Below are positions 29,868 to 37,290 of a stretch of 59,182 nucleotides of DNA, piece after piece. The position numbers and the translations under genes were made by a program. Each line of letters opens with the position of its first letter. Position 1 is the stretch's first letter. The stretch covers positions 1 through 59,182 of the IMG/VR virus record IMGVR_UViG_3300020084_000015. One strand, written 5' to 3'. A model generated the notes under the pieces. That model saw nothing but the letters and a program-made list of their open reading frames with translations. It was not told where the DNA came from and made no database searches. The stretch is from a virus.

Positions 29868-29938
29868 AGCATCATATCGGTACTGCCCCGATTTGACCTG
29901 TTTGGAAGACAGGGACATTACTTTTATGCTAATGATGC
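29868..29938 (-). tRNA. tRNA-Gly (anticodon TCC) with degenerate D and T loops
   Basis: Acceptor GCATCAT/ATGATGC, anticodon stem CCTGT/ACAGG with loop CTTCCAA: a clear Gly tRNA. The D-loop (AAAAGTA) lacks the G18-G19 pair and the T-loop (GGCAGTA) lacks T54-T55-C56, so the normal elbow contact is missing. It stands alone, away from the main array. Confidence 0.8.
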
Positions 29939-29944
29939 TTTAAA

Positions 29945-30244
29945 TTATGGATTAATTATCTTTTCTAAATCGCAAACAGGTTTTAATCTTAATAAAGCTT
30001 TGCCGCCGTGTTCATTGTCATGTTGTATAGCGAAACAATGAATATAAATATATTCACCAATGAATCTTACATCAATTAATTGTATGCTATGCTGATTGCC
30101 ATCATTGGTTTTTAAAATAGCAAGTGGCGGCGAATTAACTTCTATATTTTTATATAAAGATTCTATATTTACTTCTTGTCCAATGTAGTTTTCCAAAAAC
30201 TTACCGCCATTATTTGTGCCATCTACATTGAGTGTGTATTTCAT
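29945..30244 (-). CDS. Hypothetical protein, 99 aa
   Basis: Starts MKYTLNVDGTNNGGKFLENY. Rich in strands; resembles a small beta-barrel of OB or SH3 type (HSIQLIDVRFIGEYIYIHCF). ATGA overlap with the 57-aa gene. Function unknown. Confidence 0.6.
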   Translation of the reverse strand: MKYTLNVDGTNNGGKFLENYIGQEVNIESLYKNIEVNSPPLAILKTNDGNQHSIQLIDVRFIGEYIYIHCFAIQHDNEHGGKALLRLKPVCDLEKIINP

Positions 30245-30414
30245 AGATCGATAGTATCTATGATTTCAGTTTTGGGATTATTTAATACTTGACGAAGTAT
30301 ACCAATAATTAAATGATCTTGCCGTGCTTGAGGCTTGAAATCAGCTTCTTTGTCAAAAATTTCAGCAATATCCTTTAAATCATCATCCCCGATATTAATA
30401 GTAACATGCTTCAT
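30241..30414 (-). CDS. Hypothetical protein, 57 aa
   Basis: Starts MKHVTINIGDDDLKDIAEIF. A strand then a helix with FKPQARQDHLIIGILRQVL, reminiscent of small ribbon-helix-helix-like proteins but not clear. It has a strong promoter at 30421. Confidence 0.55.
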   Translation of the reverse strand: MKHVTINIGDDDLKDIAEIFDKEADFKPQARQDHLIIGILRQVLNNPKTEIIDTIDL

Positions 30415-30420
30415 GTACTA

Positions 30421-30448
30421 ATTATAATATATAAAGTTATGTTTTCAA
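30421..30448 (-). promoter_or_regulatory. Promoter with consensus -10
   Basis: TTGAAA (30443-30448), 16 nt, then a perfect TATAAT (30421-30426), 6 nt before the ATG of the 57-aa gene. The -35 box overlaps the UVDE stop codon. Confidence 0.7.
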
Positions 30449-31389
30449 TTAGGAAAACGTTTGATGTAATGAACAAAAGCTTTATCTTTGCCTTTAACTT
30501 CAATCTCCCAAGTAACATCAAGGCCCATATCAGGTGGCGGCACAGTAAGATTTTTGGAATGATTGCGTTTCGTACCATCTTCAGCTTCAGACCAATGAAA
30601 TACAGGAGAAACATTCCATGTCTGATAAAAACGCATAAAATTCTTCTCAAAAGGCACAACAGTACCATCAGCTAGTACAGATGGATTTGCGGTATCGTGC
30701 AAATTATCATAAGTAAGAGGAAAATGAAAATTATAAACCTGCTTCATGTAATTATGAAAGTAGTCATACAAATTACTGCAAGTCCAAAAACCTTTGTCTT
30801 CGTTCTCCAAGACTAGTCTGTTACGAACTCCAATATCGCATCGAAAGAAGTTACGAATAAATTTATCTACAAACTTTTCCGCTGATTCAAATGTAGAAAG
30901 ACTAGGATGAATGTTCATGGGGCATTCATAAGTCTGCGGCATCTTCATCTGATTCAAAACCCATGCATGAAAATTAAGTTCAGTAATAGATTTGACACAA
31001 ACATCATCTGAATCTGAACCAAGAACAACAAATTGATCAGGATGAATAGAAATAGAAATATTGAGTTCTCGCGCAACACGACCTACTTCCATTAATTTCT
31101 GTTCAATAATGTTCCAATGTGGCAAAAGTTCTGCTTGAAGGTTAAGGGTCGGATCAGTTATTAAAGGAAATAGTTTGCAGGAAAGCCGATAATGCTTGAT
31201 ACCTACTTCCTTACAATGTTTGAGCGTTTCAATCGTAACCGTAAGGTTATGAGAAATACGTCGAGAAAGCTCTGCGATAGATTCATCTCGATTTTTTTTA
31301 TGAAATTGAGCGCGAGTCATGATTTTGAAAGCCAAATCAGGATTTTTCTCTCGCAGTAATTCAGAAATGCAAACTAGTCCGTATTTCAT
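30445..31389 (-). CDS. uvdE: UV damage endonuclease (UvdE/UVDE), 314 aa
   Basis: A TIM-barrel enzyme that nicks DNA 5' of pyrimidine dimers and other lesions. Family landmarks: KYGLVCISELL, YRLSCKLFPLITDP, SISIHPDQFVVL, MNIHPS, RLVLENEDKGFWT, PLTYDNLHD, FHWSEAEDG. The start MKYGLVCISE matches the family; a longer frame runs through the promoter. Length is normal for bacterial enzymes (about 300 aa). It would repair phage DNA in sunlit water. Confidence 0.92.
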   Translation of the reverse strand: MKYGLVCISELLREKNPDLAFKIMTRAQFHKKNRDESIAELSRRISHNLTVTIETLKHCKEVGIKHYRLSCKLFPLITDPTLNLQAELLPHWNIIEQKLMEVGRVARELNISISIHPDQFVVLGSDSDDVCVKSITELNFHAWVLNQMKMPQTYECPMNIHPSLSTFESAEKFVDKFIRNFFRCDIGVRNRLVLENEDKGFWTCSNLYDYFHNYMKQVYNFHFPLTYDNLHDTANPSVLADGTVVPFEKNFMRFYQTWNVSPVFHWSEAEDGTKRNHSKNLTVPPPDMGLDVTWEIEVKGKDKAFVHYIKRFPN

Positions 31390-31396
31390 CTTGGTC

Positions 31397-31424
31397 AGTT
31401 TAGGGGGTTTTTCAAAAATGTCAA
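31397..31424 (-). promoter_or_regulatory. Promoter of the UvdE gene
   Basis: TTGACA (31419-31424), 16 nt, then TAAACT (31397-31402), 7 nt before the ATG. Confidence 0.75.
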
Positions 31425-31429
31425 GGAAC

Positions 31430-31457
31430 AAAAAGCCCCCATTTCTGGGGGCTTTGA
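31430..31457 (-). terminator. Leftward terminator before uvdE
   Basis: AAAGCCCCCA/TGGGGGCTTT with loop GAAA and a T-run on the minus strand. It ends the unit of the 107-aa gene, immediately before the uvdE promoter. Confidence 0.85.
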
Positions 31458-31458
31458 C

Positions 31459-31782
31459 TTACATTGGGATACCATCATCATCCTCAGCACTCGCGGGTTG
31501 AGGCACTTTCTTTGGAGGCGCAGTCTTTACTGCCTTAGATGCAGCCGTAGCTTCAGGATTATCTTGCTCATTCGACAAATAAATAATAAAGTCAGGAGAC
31601 TTTTCATTATTTTTAGTTTTATTAGCAAACATAATTACACGTTGCTTAATTTTAGCACCAAGTTCGTCTGTAACGAGATATCCCGTGCAATACGAACTCT
31701 TTCCGTTGGCAGCAGCTTTCTTCCAAAGCGCACCAACTTCACGATTCTTCCAGTCTGTCTGCTTATCTGTAGTATTACTCAT
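31459..31782 (-). CDS. Small conserved phage protein with SSB-like acidic tail, 107 aa
   Basis: The region VGALWKKAAANGKSSYCTGY, then VIMFANKTKNNEKSPDFIIY, resembles small phage/plasmid proteins with an 'x-G-A-L-W-K' opening that look like single OB-type folds. A Pro/Ala/Lys linker is followed by EDDDGIPM, close to the SSB tail DDDIPF that binds replication partners. A role in ssDNA or replisome binding is inferred, not shown. It is monocistronic, with its own promoter and terminator. Confidence 0.6.
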   Translation of the reverse strand: MSNTTDKQTDWKNREVGALWKKAAANGKSSYCTGYLVTDELGAKIKQRVIMFANKTKNNEKSPDFIIYLSNEQDNPEATAASKAVKTAPPKKVPQPASAEDDDGIPM

Positions 31783-31882
31783 ATTTTTTATTGTGGTTTA
31801 TAACTAAAACTAACGAAACTAATATTATAATTAATAGTAGCACTCATTTTTATTTAAAATTCGCAATTCTTTGCGCGAGAAG

Positions 31883-31910
31883 AACTTACCATGTTTTCGG
31901 TGGCTGTCAA
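31883..31910 (-). promoter_or_regulatory. Promoter of the 107-aa acidic-tail gene
   Basis: TTGACA (31905-31910), 16 nt ending in TGG, then TAAGTT (31883-31888). The leader is about 95 nt, longer than at most other promoters. Confidence 0.7.
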
Positions 31911-31918
31911 GAGGTTTT

Positions 31919-32107
31919 TCAAAAATTTGAGTGATCGTCTAACATCTTAACTTCCAACTGCAATCTATTTTTAAGAGCAAATATTTGTTTCAAATATTTA
32001 TTACGTTGTTTTGCATTTTTAGCGGTGGAGATGTTGGTGATTACTTTATCAACTTCTTTATTAAAAAAATCAGCAGAATCTTCTAAAATTTTTTTATGGT
32101 TTATCAT
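31919..32107 (-). CDS. Coiled-coil protein, 62 aa
   Basis: Almost entirely helical with heptad-like spacing (DSADFFNKEVDKVITNISTA, then LKQIFALKNRLQLEVKMLDD). It overlaps the dCMP deaminase gene by 14 nt. No function known. Confidence 0.55.
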   Translation of the reverse strand: MINHKKILEDSADFFNKEVDKVITNISTAKNAKQRNKYLKQIFALKNRLQLEVKMLDDHSNF

Positions 32108-32612
32108 GAAGAGATTGTAAAAAATCTTGATCTTTTTTTATCCAATACAAGATTTTGTTAATACTATTATTATTGATCTGAATGCAATTTATTCCATAAA
32201 ATTTAAAAATTTGTTCGTATTTCAAGTCTGGTTGTTGCTCTGAATTTTTAAAATATTGTTTAATAAAAAACACGCTTTTTATTTTCGATGCGGCGATTGT
32301 TTTGGCGCAATGAATGCATGGACTATAAACCATGCAAGCGTAGTATGGTTGCCTTGATGCATACAATATAGCATTGATTTCGGCGTGATTAATTAAACAA
32401 GATTTTGTTTCCCTGTCTTTGAAAATGCTTTCATCGGGTATGTAACCGGGACCGAAACCGTTAAAGCCAGTAGATACTGTGCGCCATTCATCATCAAATA
32501 ACGCAACACCTACTTGTGTGTGAGGATCTTCAGATCGGGATCTAGCAGACAACGCTAAATAGCATCCGTATTCAGGTTTTGATAGTCTAGGGCTATTCGG
32601 ATTGAAACTCAT
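32094..32612 (-). CDS. dcd: Deoxycytidylate deaminase, 172 aa
   Basis: Converts dCMP to dUMP for ThyX. Zinc site H76-A-E78 (NHAEINAI) and S-P-C-I-H-C (C99, C102). The opening YGCYLALSARSRSEDPHTQVG and GFNGFGPGYIPDES match phage dCMP deaminases. The gene symbol is conventional for phage dCMP deaminase and not certain here. It overlaps the 214-aa gene by 20 nt. Confidence 0.9.
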   Translation of the reverse strand: MSFNPNSPRLSKPEYGCYLALSARSRSEDPHTQVGVALFDDEWRTVSTGFNGFGPGYIPDESIFKDRETKSCLINHAEINAILYASRQPYYACMVYSPCIHCAKTIAASKIKSVFFIKQYFKNSEQQPDLKYEQIFKFYGINCIQINNNSINKILYWIKKDQDFLQSLHDKP

Positions 32613-33237
32613 AATACATTAATTCTTCATCTCCTGCGGTCCATTTGTGAGCAAGACCTTCACAGGAAAATTCTTTTGAAAATGGCTTCCAAGTTTTTGA
32701 TTCTGGAGGAAGTTTACATGATATCCATGCTCCGCTGTCTCTAAAAATTATTCTGTTATTAGGTTGGGCGAACATTTGTCCACCTTCGCCCCAAAAAATA
32801 TGAGCGCATTTATGACCAGCAGATATTTCAGAATATCCTAAATTATAGTCTTCGCCATTACACCAATCAATTGTAAACAAATATTTAGCAACGTGCATTT
32901 TTTTATCTTTAAGATAAATATAAGCACTAACATTTTTTAGATACTCAAATCTTTGAACTGTAAAATAATAACTAAAACAATCCCAAAGCTGTAACCAATC
33001 TAATGCATATTTAGTTATAGGTTGTTCACTATTGGTTAAATAATGAATAGGAACACGCGCAAATTGTGCGCCGTACTCGCTCATTACGTTGAACATTAAA
33101 CATCGTCTAGGAATTGATACAACTGAAAATATTTCTACAGGAATGTATTTATCAGTTGTTCTTGGCGGACTGTCGCATAAAAATGATGTATCTAAATAGC
33201 CTATCTGCGTAGGTATATTTGTAGAAAGATAGCTCAC
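32593..33237 (-). CDS. Conserved phage hypothetical protein, 214 aa
   Basis: Starts MSYLSTNIPTQIGYLDTSFL. Beta-rich with FSVVSIPRRCLMFNVMSEYG and RVPIHYLT; the C-terminal KWTAGDEELMYYEFQSE is acidic. I have seen this arrangement in other large phages but cannot assign a role. Confidence 0.6.
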   Translation of the reverse strand: MSYLSTNIPTQIGYLDTSFLCDSPPRTTDKYIPVEIFSVVSIPRRCLMFNVMSEYGAQFARVPIHYLTNSEQPITKYALDWLQLWDCFSYYFTVQRFEYLKNVSAYIYLKDKKMHVAKYLFTIDWCNGEDYNLGYSEISAGHKCAHIFWGEGGQMFAQPNNRIIFRDSGAWISCKLPPESKTWKPFSKEFSCEGLAHKWTAGDEELMYYEFQSE

Positions 33238-33422
33238 TATTCTCCTTTTTTAAATGTATCCATTAATTCGTTGACAGCTTTTAACATAGAGTCAAGAGTG
33301 GCAATACGGTTTGAATATAAATTCTCAGTTTTAATTTGTTCTTCTTGAATTAATTTTTTTAGCTCATTAATTTTTCTAAAAGTATTAATAGGTTTAGATC
33401 TTTCAAATTCAGATATGTTCAT
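33237..33422 (-). CDS. Hypothetical helical protein, 61 aa
   Basis: Starts MNISEFERSKPINTFRKINE, predicted as one long helix (KKLIQEEQIKTENLYSN). It overlaps the HNH gene by 4 nt and abuts the 214-aa gene by 1 nt. Confidence 0.55.
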   Translation of the reverse strand: MNISEFERSKPINTFRKINELKKLIQEEQIKTENLYSNRIATLDSMLKAVNELMDTFKKGE

Positions 33423-34012
33423 AATTTTTTATAAATGAAAAACTTACGCCATTCTTCTCTAGTGTTTAAGGGTTTACTAGGCAAGATGGGTATAGGCATA
33501 GGGACAGATTTTATATCGCGATTTTTGTGATCAAAGAATGGATACATATCCTTCTTTATCTGATTACACCGCGCACAAGTCAAGGTGATATTTTCGATTT
33601 CTCTTGTCCCTCCTTTCGAACGAGGAAATATATGCTCGACGGTAAGATCGCGTTTGTCAAATTTTTCGTAGCAAATCTGACAGGTAGAATCAAAAATTGT
33701 ACACAATTTTAATAAACTCAGAGTGCGTGGTATCTTTTTTTTTCTTGAATAGAAAGAAGATTTTAATACGGCTGTCGTTGGTAAAAACCATATTTTATTT
33801 TTAGAAGTCAAAAATGGTTGATCGTTATAAAATTTTATATTCTCATTAGAAAACCATTGCAAATTATTGTCTATTAAGTTTTCATTTGCATCAAAACATT
33901 TAATGTTATTCTTTATTAGATGCAAAAAAGTCGATCTGCCATTCAGAAAAGTATAAGGCATGAATAAGCTATCTAATAGTAAAGTAGTTATCTGATAAGA
34001 ATAACTCGACAT
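33419..34012 (-). CDS. HNH endonuclease-domain protein, 197 aa
   Basis: The HNH nuclease is at about 106-160: C-Q-I-C-Y-E-K-F, V-E-H-I-F-P-R-S-K-G-G, I-E-N-I-T-L-T-C-A-R-C-N. Both zinc CxxC pairs and the His-Asn-His trio are present. The N-terminal 100 residues form a domain seen in free-standing HNH proteins of bacteria and phages. It may be a packaging-linked, homing or anti-host nuclease. No intron or intein is visible beside it. Confidence 0.82.
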   Translation of the reverse strand: MSSYSYQITTLLLDSLFMPYTFLNGRSTFLHLIKNNIKCFDANENLIDNNLQWFSNENIKFYNDQPFLTSKNKIWFLPTTAVLKSSFYSRKKKIPRTLSLLKLCTIFDSTCQICYEKFDKRDLTVEHIFPRSKGGTREIENITLTCARCNQIKKDMYPFFDHKNRDIKSVPMPIPILPSKPLNTREEWRKFFIYKKL

Positions 34013-34046
34013 TGAACAATTTTAACAAAAAAGCTCAAGATGTCAA

Positions 34047-34076
34047 CGAAAAACCGCCAACTTTCGTTGGCGGTTT
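34047..34076 (-). terminator. Leftward terminator of the outer-membrane protein gene
   Basis: AACCGCCAAC/GTTGGCGGTT with loop GAAA, followed by TTT on the minus strand. Confidence 0.8.
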
Positions 34077-34099
34077 ATTTGCTTAAATATAGGTCACTA

Positions 34100-34804
34100 T
34101 TAGAACGACCAACGCATACCTGCTACAGTAACAATGTCACCGCTGAACTCTCTAGTGGCAATATTATATTTTGATGGACTAAAATTATTGTCGTACCAAC
34201 CAACCTCAACATAAGGAGTAAGATGATTAAAAAAGGTACGAGATACACCAATTTTGGCGGCTACAACTTCATAATCTGTGAACTTGCCATACTCAATGCT
34301 TGGATTGAGACTGAACCAACCAAAAACATCAGTTGGACGCTCAAAACCAGCAATGTAACCAGATTGCTTTAAATTAAAATCATGAGATCCGCGAAGGAAC
34401 GGAGTGATATATGGATTTACTAAGGCAATTTTTGGAGCAATTTCAATTGAGTTACGACCACCGGGAATCGCGCTTTGATGACGTAGTCCTTGCAAATCAA
34501 CACGGAGACTACACTTTTCAAGAATTTGAATTGACTTTCCGACACCAACATTCCAGTGCGATTCATCTAATCCATTTGAATCTGGCAGAACAATGCCGCC
34601 GAGATAAACATCGGCTCCAAAATATGAAGTACCGATATTGAAACTGCCGAACCCTTGCCCTTCAGTTTTTGCTAAACCATTTATAATATAATGATTGTTA
34701 TAGCCAGCTGAAACGTTAGCTGTGATTGGAACTTCATTATCCGCAGCAAAAACTGCGACTGAAGTTAGAATTGAAACGATGTATTTTTTAATATGATTGA
34801 TCAT
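34100..34804 (-). CDS. Outer-membrane beta-barrel protein, 234 aa
   Basis: A signal peptide (MINHIKKYIVSILTSVAVFA, cleavage near AADNE) precedes about 210 residues of alternating strands with many Gly and aromatic residues, ending in MRWSF. A terminal Phe is the signal for outer-membrane assembly. I use the ATG at 34804 because the longer frame begins with TTG and overlaps the promoter. It has a dedicated promoter and terminator. Phage-coded outer-membrane proteins can mask receptors or change permeability. Which applies is unknown. Confidence 0.75.
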   Translation of the reverse strand: MINHIKKYIVSILTSVAVFAADNEVPITANVSAGYNNHYIINGLAKTEGQGFGSFNIGTSYFGADVYLGGIVLPDSNGLDESHWNVGVGKSIQILEKCSLRVDLQGLRHQSAIPGGRNSIEIAPKIALVNPYITPFLRGSHDFNLKQSGYIAGFERPTDVFGWFSLNPSIEYGKFTDYEVVAAKIGVSRTFFNHLTPYVEVGWYDNNFSPSKYNIATREFSGDIVTVAGMRWSF

Positions 34805-34813
34805 ACGCAAATA

Positions 34814-34841
34814 ATTTTACACGATAATTTGCATAAGTCAA
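34814..34841 (-). promoter_or_regulatory. Promoter of the outer-membrane protein gene
   Basis: TTGACT (34836-34841), 16 nt ending in GTG, then TAAAAT (34814-34819), 9 nt before the ATG. The -35 box overlaps the stop codon of the PAS gene. Confidence 0.72.
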
Positions 34842-35461
34842 CAGATTTTTTCATGATCTTTAAGCTCTTTAATATTTGTGAACTTACCCATATAAATTCC
34901 ATCATCTTGTCTAACAGCGTGACATTTAACAGAAAAAGCTCTATTTTTGCCATCTATGATTATTATTTCATGTTCAAAATTTCTTTTATTTTCTATTGCT
35001 GATTGCCACCTTTCATTCACTTGATCTCTTATTTTTTCGCATAATGCATTTATCCAATTATTATTTTCCAAATCTTTAAATAATCTATCAGTCAAACGAA
35101 TGAGAGCATCATTTGCCCATGTAAAATTTCCTTTTTCATCTGTTTCAAATATTGGTTCTTCCATGCTTTCTAAAATCCATCGTTGGCGATATAAAATTAT
35201 TTTTGTTGATGATTGAAGATCGCTGACTTGATCTTTTAGACTTTTACCGTTATTGGGTTTTAATTCTTTAGATATAGTAGCAACTTCTGTTTTTAAAACA
35301 GCAATATCGTCTGTAACAGATATATATGGTTTTATTTTTCTTGTAAAATTCATCAAATAACCACCATATAGAATTAAAGCTGCAATTGTGGCGTTTGCCA
35401 ATGTCAAATAATCATTTATATTTTTTGTGGCTTGAACGACTTCTAAAACCGCATTTGTCAT
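34838..35461 (-). CDS. Membrane-anchored PAS-domain protein, 207 aa
   Basis: One membrane span (about 23-40, ALILYGGYLM) is followed by a coiled-coil-like stretch and a PAS domain from about 93: RQRWILESMEEPIFETDEKG, N-F-T-W-A-N-D-A-L and a final GIYMGKFTNIKELKDHE. No kinase or output domain follows. PAS domains sense redox, light or ligands, so this may be a phage-coded sensor or adaptor feeding host signalling. It lies between a lipoprotein and an outer-membrane protein. Confidence 0.75.
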   Translation of the reverse strand: MTNAVLEVVQATKNINDYLTLANATIAALILYGGYLMNFTRKIKPYISVTDDIAVLKTEVATISKELKPNNGKSLKDQVSDLQSSTKIILYRQRWILESMEEPIFETDEKGNFTWANDALIRLTDRLFKDLENNNWINALCEKIRDQVNERWQSAIENKRNFEHEIIIIDGKNRAFSVKCHAVRQDDGIYMGKFTNIKELKDHEKIC

Positions 35462-35576
35462 AAATATATATTAATATACACAAAAATACTTATATATTGA
35501 ACTGCGAATTATTTTATATACAAAGCTGATATGTATTACATACTCGCAAAAATATTGTTTTGTTTTAATTCTTTTT

Positions 35577-36527
35577 TTATTTTTTCCACTTCAATTCTTT
35601 CAATATACTATCTACTAGGTCTTTCTCGCCTCTATCCATATCTTTATCTAGTTGATCAAAAATATATTGTATCTTGAATGGTTTATCGGGATTATCTTTG
35701 TGTTTTTCTTTGAAATCTTGTATAACATCTACAATTTTAATCAACGGTGCCTTATATTGATCAAATTTATCTTTACTAATCAAATTGCTTATTTCAAAAG
35801 CTTTTGGAGTTAAACCTTTAAATACAGATATGACCATTGAACCAATCATATCAAATATGGAAAACGCTGCCCCGGCAACAGGGTTAATAGTAGCAAGCAA
35901 TCGTAATATAATAAATATTACAGTAAATATTATTATTGCAGTTATAGCACTAAAAAAGAATTTCTTTAAACCCCAAAATACAGCATTTAATCCAAACATA
36001 CCGCTCATGCTGTCAAGTGTAGCTTTATTTGAATCTGCTTGTTTAGCTATTTCTTTAGCTTTTTCATTCATATCCCACATCTGATTGTCGTATTGTTCTT
36101 TCAATTCGGATGTTTCTTTTTGCAATTTATTAATAATTTCATCTTTTTCCGCTAACATTTTTTCACCGCGTTTACGTTCTTCAATTATTGCTGAATTTAA
36201 CAAATCAACCATTTGTTTTACTTTATTCAGTTCGTCTATATGTGGTGTACCAACTATAGAAATAACGCGTTCATTCAAGTCTTTAGCGGTTTTTACTTGT
36301 GTAGGAGGATTGGTTACGGCCAATAATGAATGTTGAATACCCGCTGCTAATGTAGCTGTTTGTATTTTCTTTTGTTTAGTGTTTTTTTCCAAATCTTCGA
36401 TTGTATTTTCAACTTTTTTTTCTTCTTTAGCAATATTTTTTTGATTATCGTCAATTTGTTTAGCTGGTTTAATTGAAGAAAAACAACCAGTTAAAATCAA
36501 AAAGAACAGAAGAAACGCTTTTTTCAT
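35577..36527 (-). CDS. Lipoprotein with coiled coil and membrane segments, 316 aa
   Basis: I start at MKKAFLLFFLILTGCFSS because it makes a good lipobox (L-T-G-C, Cys15). A long charged coiled coil runs from about 25 to 190. Then come a hydrophobic stretch (FFFSAITAIIIFTVIFIILR) and a second weaker one (INPVAGAAFSIFDMIGSMVI). A lipid-anchored protein with internal spans is unusual. It may bridge membranes, like a spanin or an exclusion protein; that is inference. Confidence 0.65.
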   Translation of the reverse strand: MKKAFLLFFLILTGCFSSIKPAKQIDDNQKNIAKEEKKVENTIEDLEKNTKQKKIQTATLAAGIQHSLLAVTNPPTQVKTAKDLNERVISIVGTPHIDELNKVKQMVDLLNSAIIEERKRGEKMLAEKDEIINKLQKETSELKEQYDNQMWDMNEKAKEIAKQADSNKATLDSMSGMFGLNAVFWGLKKFFFSAITAIIIFTVIFIILRLLATINPVAGAAFSIFDMIGSMVISVFKGLTPKAFEISNLISKDKFDQYKAPLIKIVDVIQDFKEKHKDNPDKPFKIQYIFDQLDKDMDRGEKDLVDSILKELKWKK

Positions 36528-36573
36528 ACACATATCTTTACACGGATTAATTAAATTGTGCTTATTTAAAAAA

Positions 36574-36753
36574 TTATCGTTCACCTTTAACCATAAATTC
36601 ATAACCGCAAGATGGGCAAACTTTAAAATTATTTTTTAAATCATATTTGCATTCAGGACATTTAAATTTTCTGTTCCAAATTATTGTATCGTAATTGGAT
36701 TTATATTTTTTACTAAAACAATTTCTAGGTTTGTCTCCTTTACCAGCACTCAT
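36574..36753 (-). CDS. Small conserved phage zinc-ribbon protein, 59 aa
   Basis: The opening MSAGKGDKPRNCFSKKYKSN with YDTIIW is a known small phage family ('MSAGKGDKPR'). A zinc ribbon with CPECKYD and CPSCGYE follows. Function unknown. It overlaps the DUF1289-like gene by 14 nt. Confidence 0.7.
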   Translation of the reverse strand: MSAGKGDKPRNCFSKKYKSNYDTIIWNRKFKCPECKYDLKNNFKVCPSCGYEFMVKGER

Positions 36754-36943
36754 AATCTTTTTTTAATTGTTTATTTGGCTTAAGATCGTTCATTATTGAT
36801 AATCTTTCACTTTCTTTATAAAAAGACCAGTCTCTGATTTGTTGCCAAGTTCGACCACAGCCAATGCAATTATCATTAAGTAAATTACATTTTCTAATAC
36901 AAGGAGTGGAGATTTTAACAGCAGTGTCCTCGTTTGTTGCCAT
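36740..36943 (-). CDS. DUF1289-family protein, 67 aa
   Basis: P-C-I-R-K-C-N-L, C-I-G-C-G-R-T-W, I-R-D-W and E-R-L-S-I-M give the DUF1289 pattern of four cysteines. The cellular family, often near Fe-S or stress genes, is of unknown function. Unusual but not unknown in phages. Confidence 0.75.
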   Translation of the reverse strand: MATNEDTAVKISTPCIRKCNLLNDNCIGCGRTWQQIRDWSFYKESERLSIMNDLKPNKQLKKDYECW

Positions 36944-37109
36944 TCAGAGGTTTATACACTGAATTTTGTTCTCTATATTTATAAAGTTGAGAATACGCTT
37001 CTTGAACATGCTTATCAATATCTTTGACAAGATAAGGAATAGATTTATTAGAATCTACTAATTTAATAGATCTAATTAGATTATTTATAATATTATCTAC
37101 TTCATGCAT
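36915..37109 (-). CDS. Hypothetical protein, 64 aa
   Basis: Starts MHEVDNIINNLIRSIKLVDS and is mostly helical. It overlaps the DUF1289 gene by 29 nt and follows tRNA-Gln by 11 nt. No family recognised. Confidence 0.5.
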   Translation of the reverse strand: MHEVDNIINNLIRSIKLVDSNKSIPYLVKDIDKHVQEAYSQLYKYREQNSVYKPLNGNKRGHCC

Positions 37110-37120
37110 TATTAAAATGG

Positions 37121-37191
37121 CTGTCCGAACAGGATTTGAACCTATACAAAGAGAGTCAAAGTCTCTTGTGCTACCGTTACACCATCGGACA
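37121..37191 (-). tRNA. tRNA-Gln (anticodon TTG)
   Basis: Acceptor TGTCCGA/TCGGACA with G73, anticodon loop CTTTGAC. U1-A72 and G73 are the determinants used by bacterial GlnRS. Confidence 0.9.
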
Positions 37192-37202
37192 ATTTAATTT
37201 GG

Positions 37203-37290
37203 CGGTGAGGGAAGGATTTGAACCTTCGGTACTCTTTTGAAGTACGGGGCTTTAGCAAAGCCCTGCATTAGACCACTCTGCCACCTCACC
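37203..37290 (-). tRNA. tRNA-Ser (anticodon GCT)
   Basis: Class II, 88 nt, with a long variable arm (CGTACTTCAAAAGAGTACCG). Acceptor GGTGAGG/CCTCACC, anticodon loop TTGCTAA. Its 5' end overlaps the stop codon of the 92-aa gene by 5 nt. Confidence 0.92.

Noticed and set aside
33580-33620. TTGACT promoter-like site inside the HNH gene
   Set aside because: The -10 match is poor and no unit starts downstream at a suitable distance.
34100-34810. Longer start of the outer-membrane protein
   Set aside because: It would use TTG at 34810; the ATG at 34804 gives a normal signal peptide and lies better after the -10 box.
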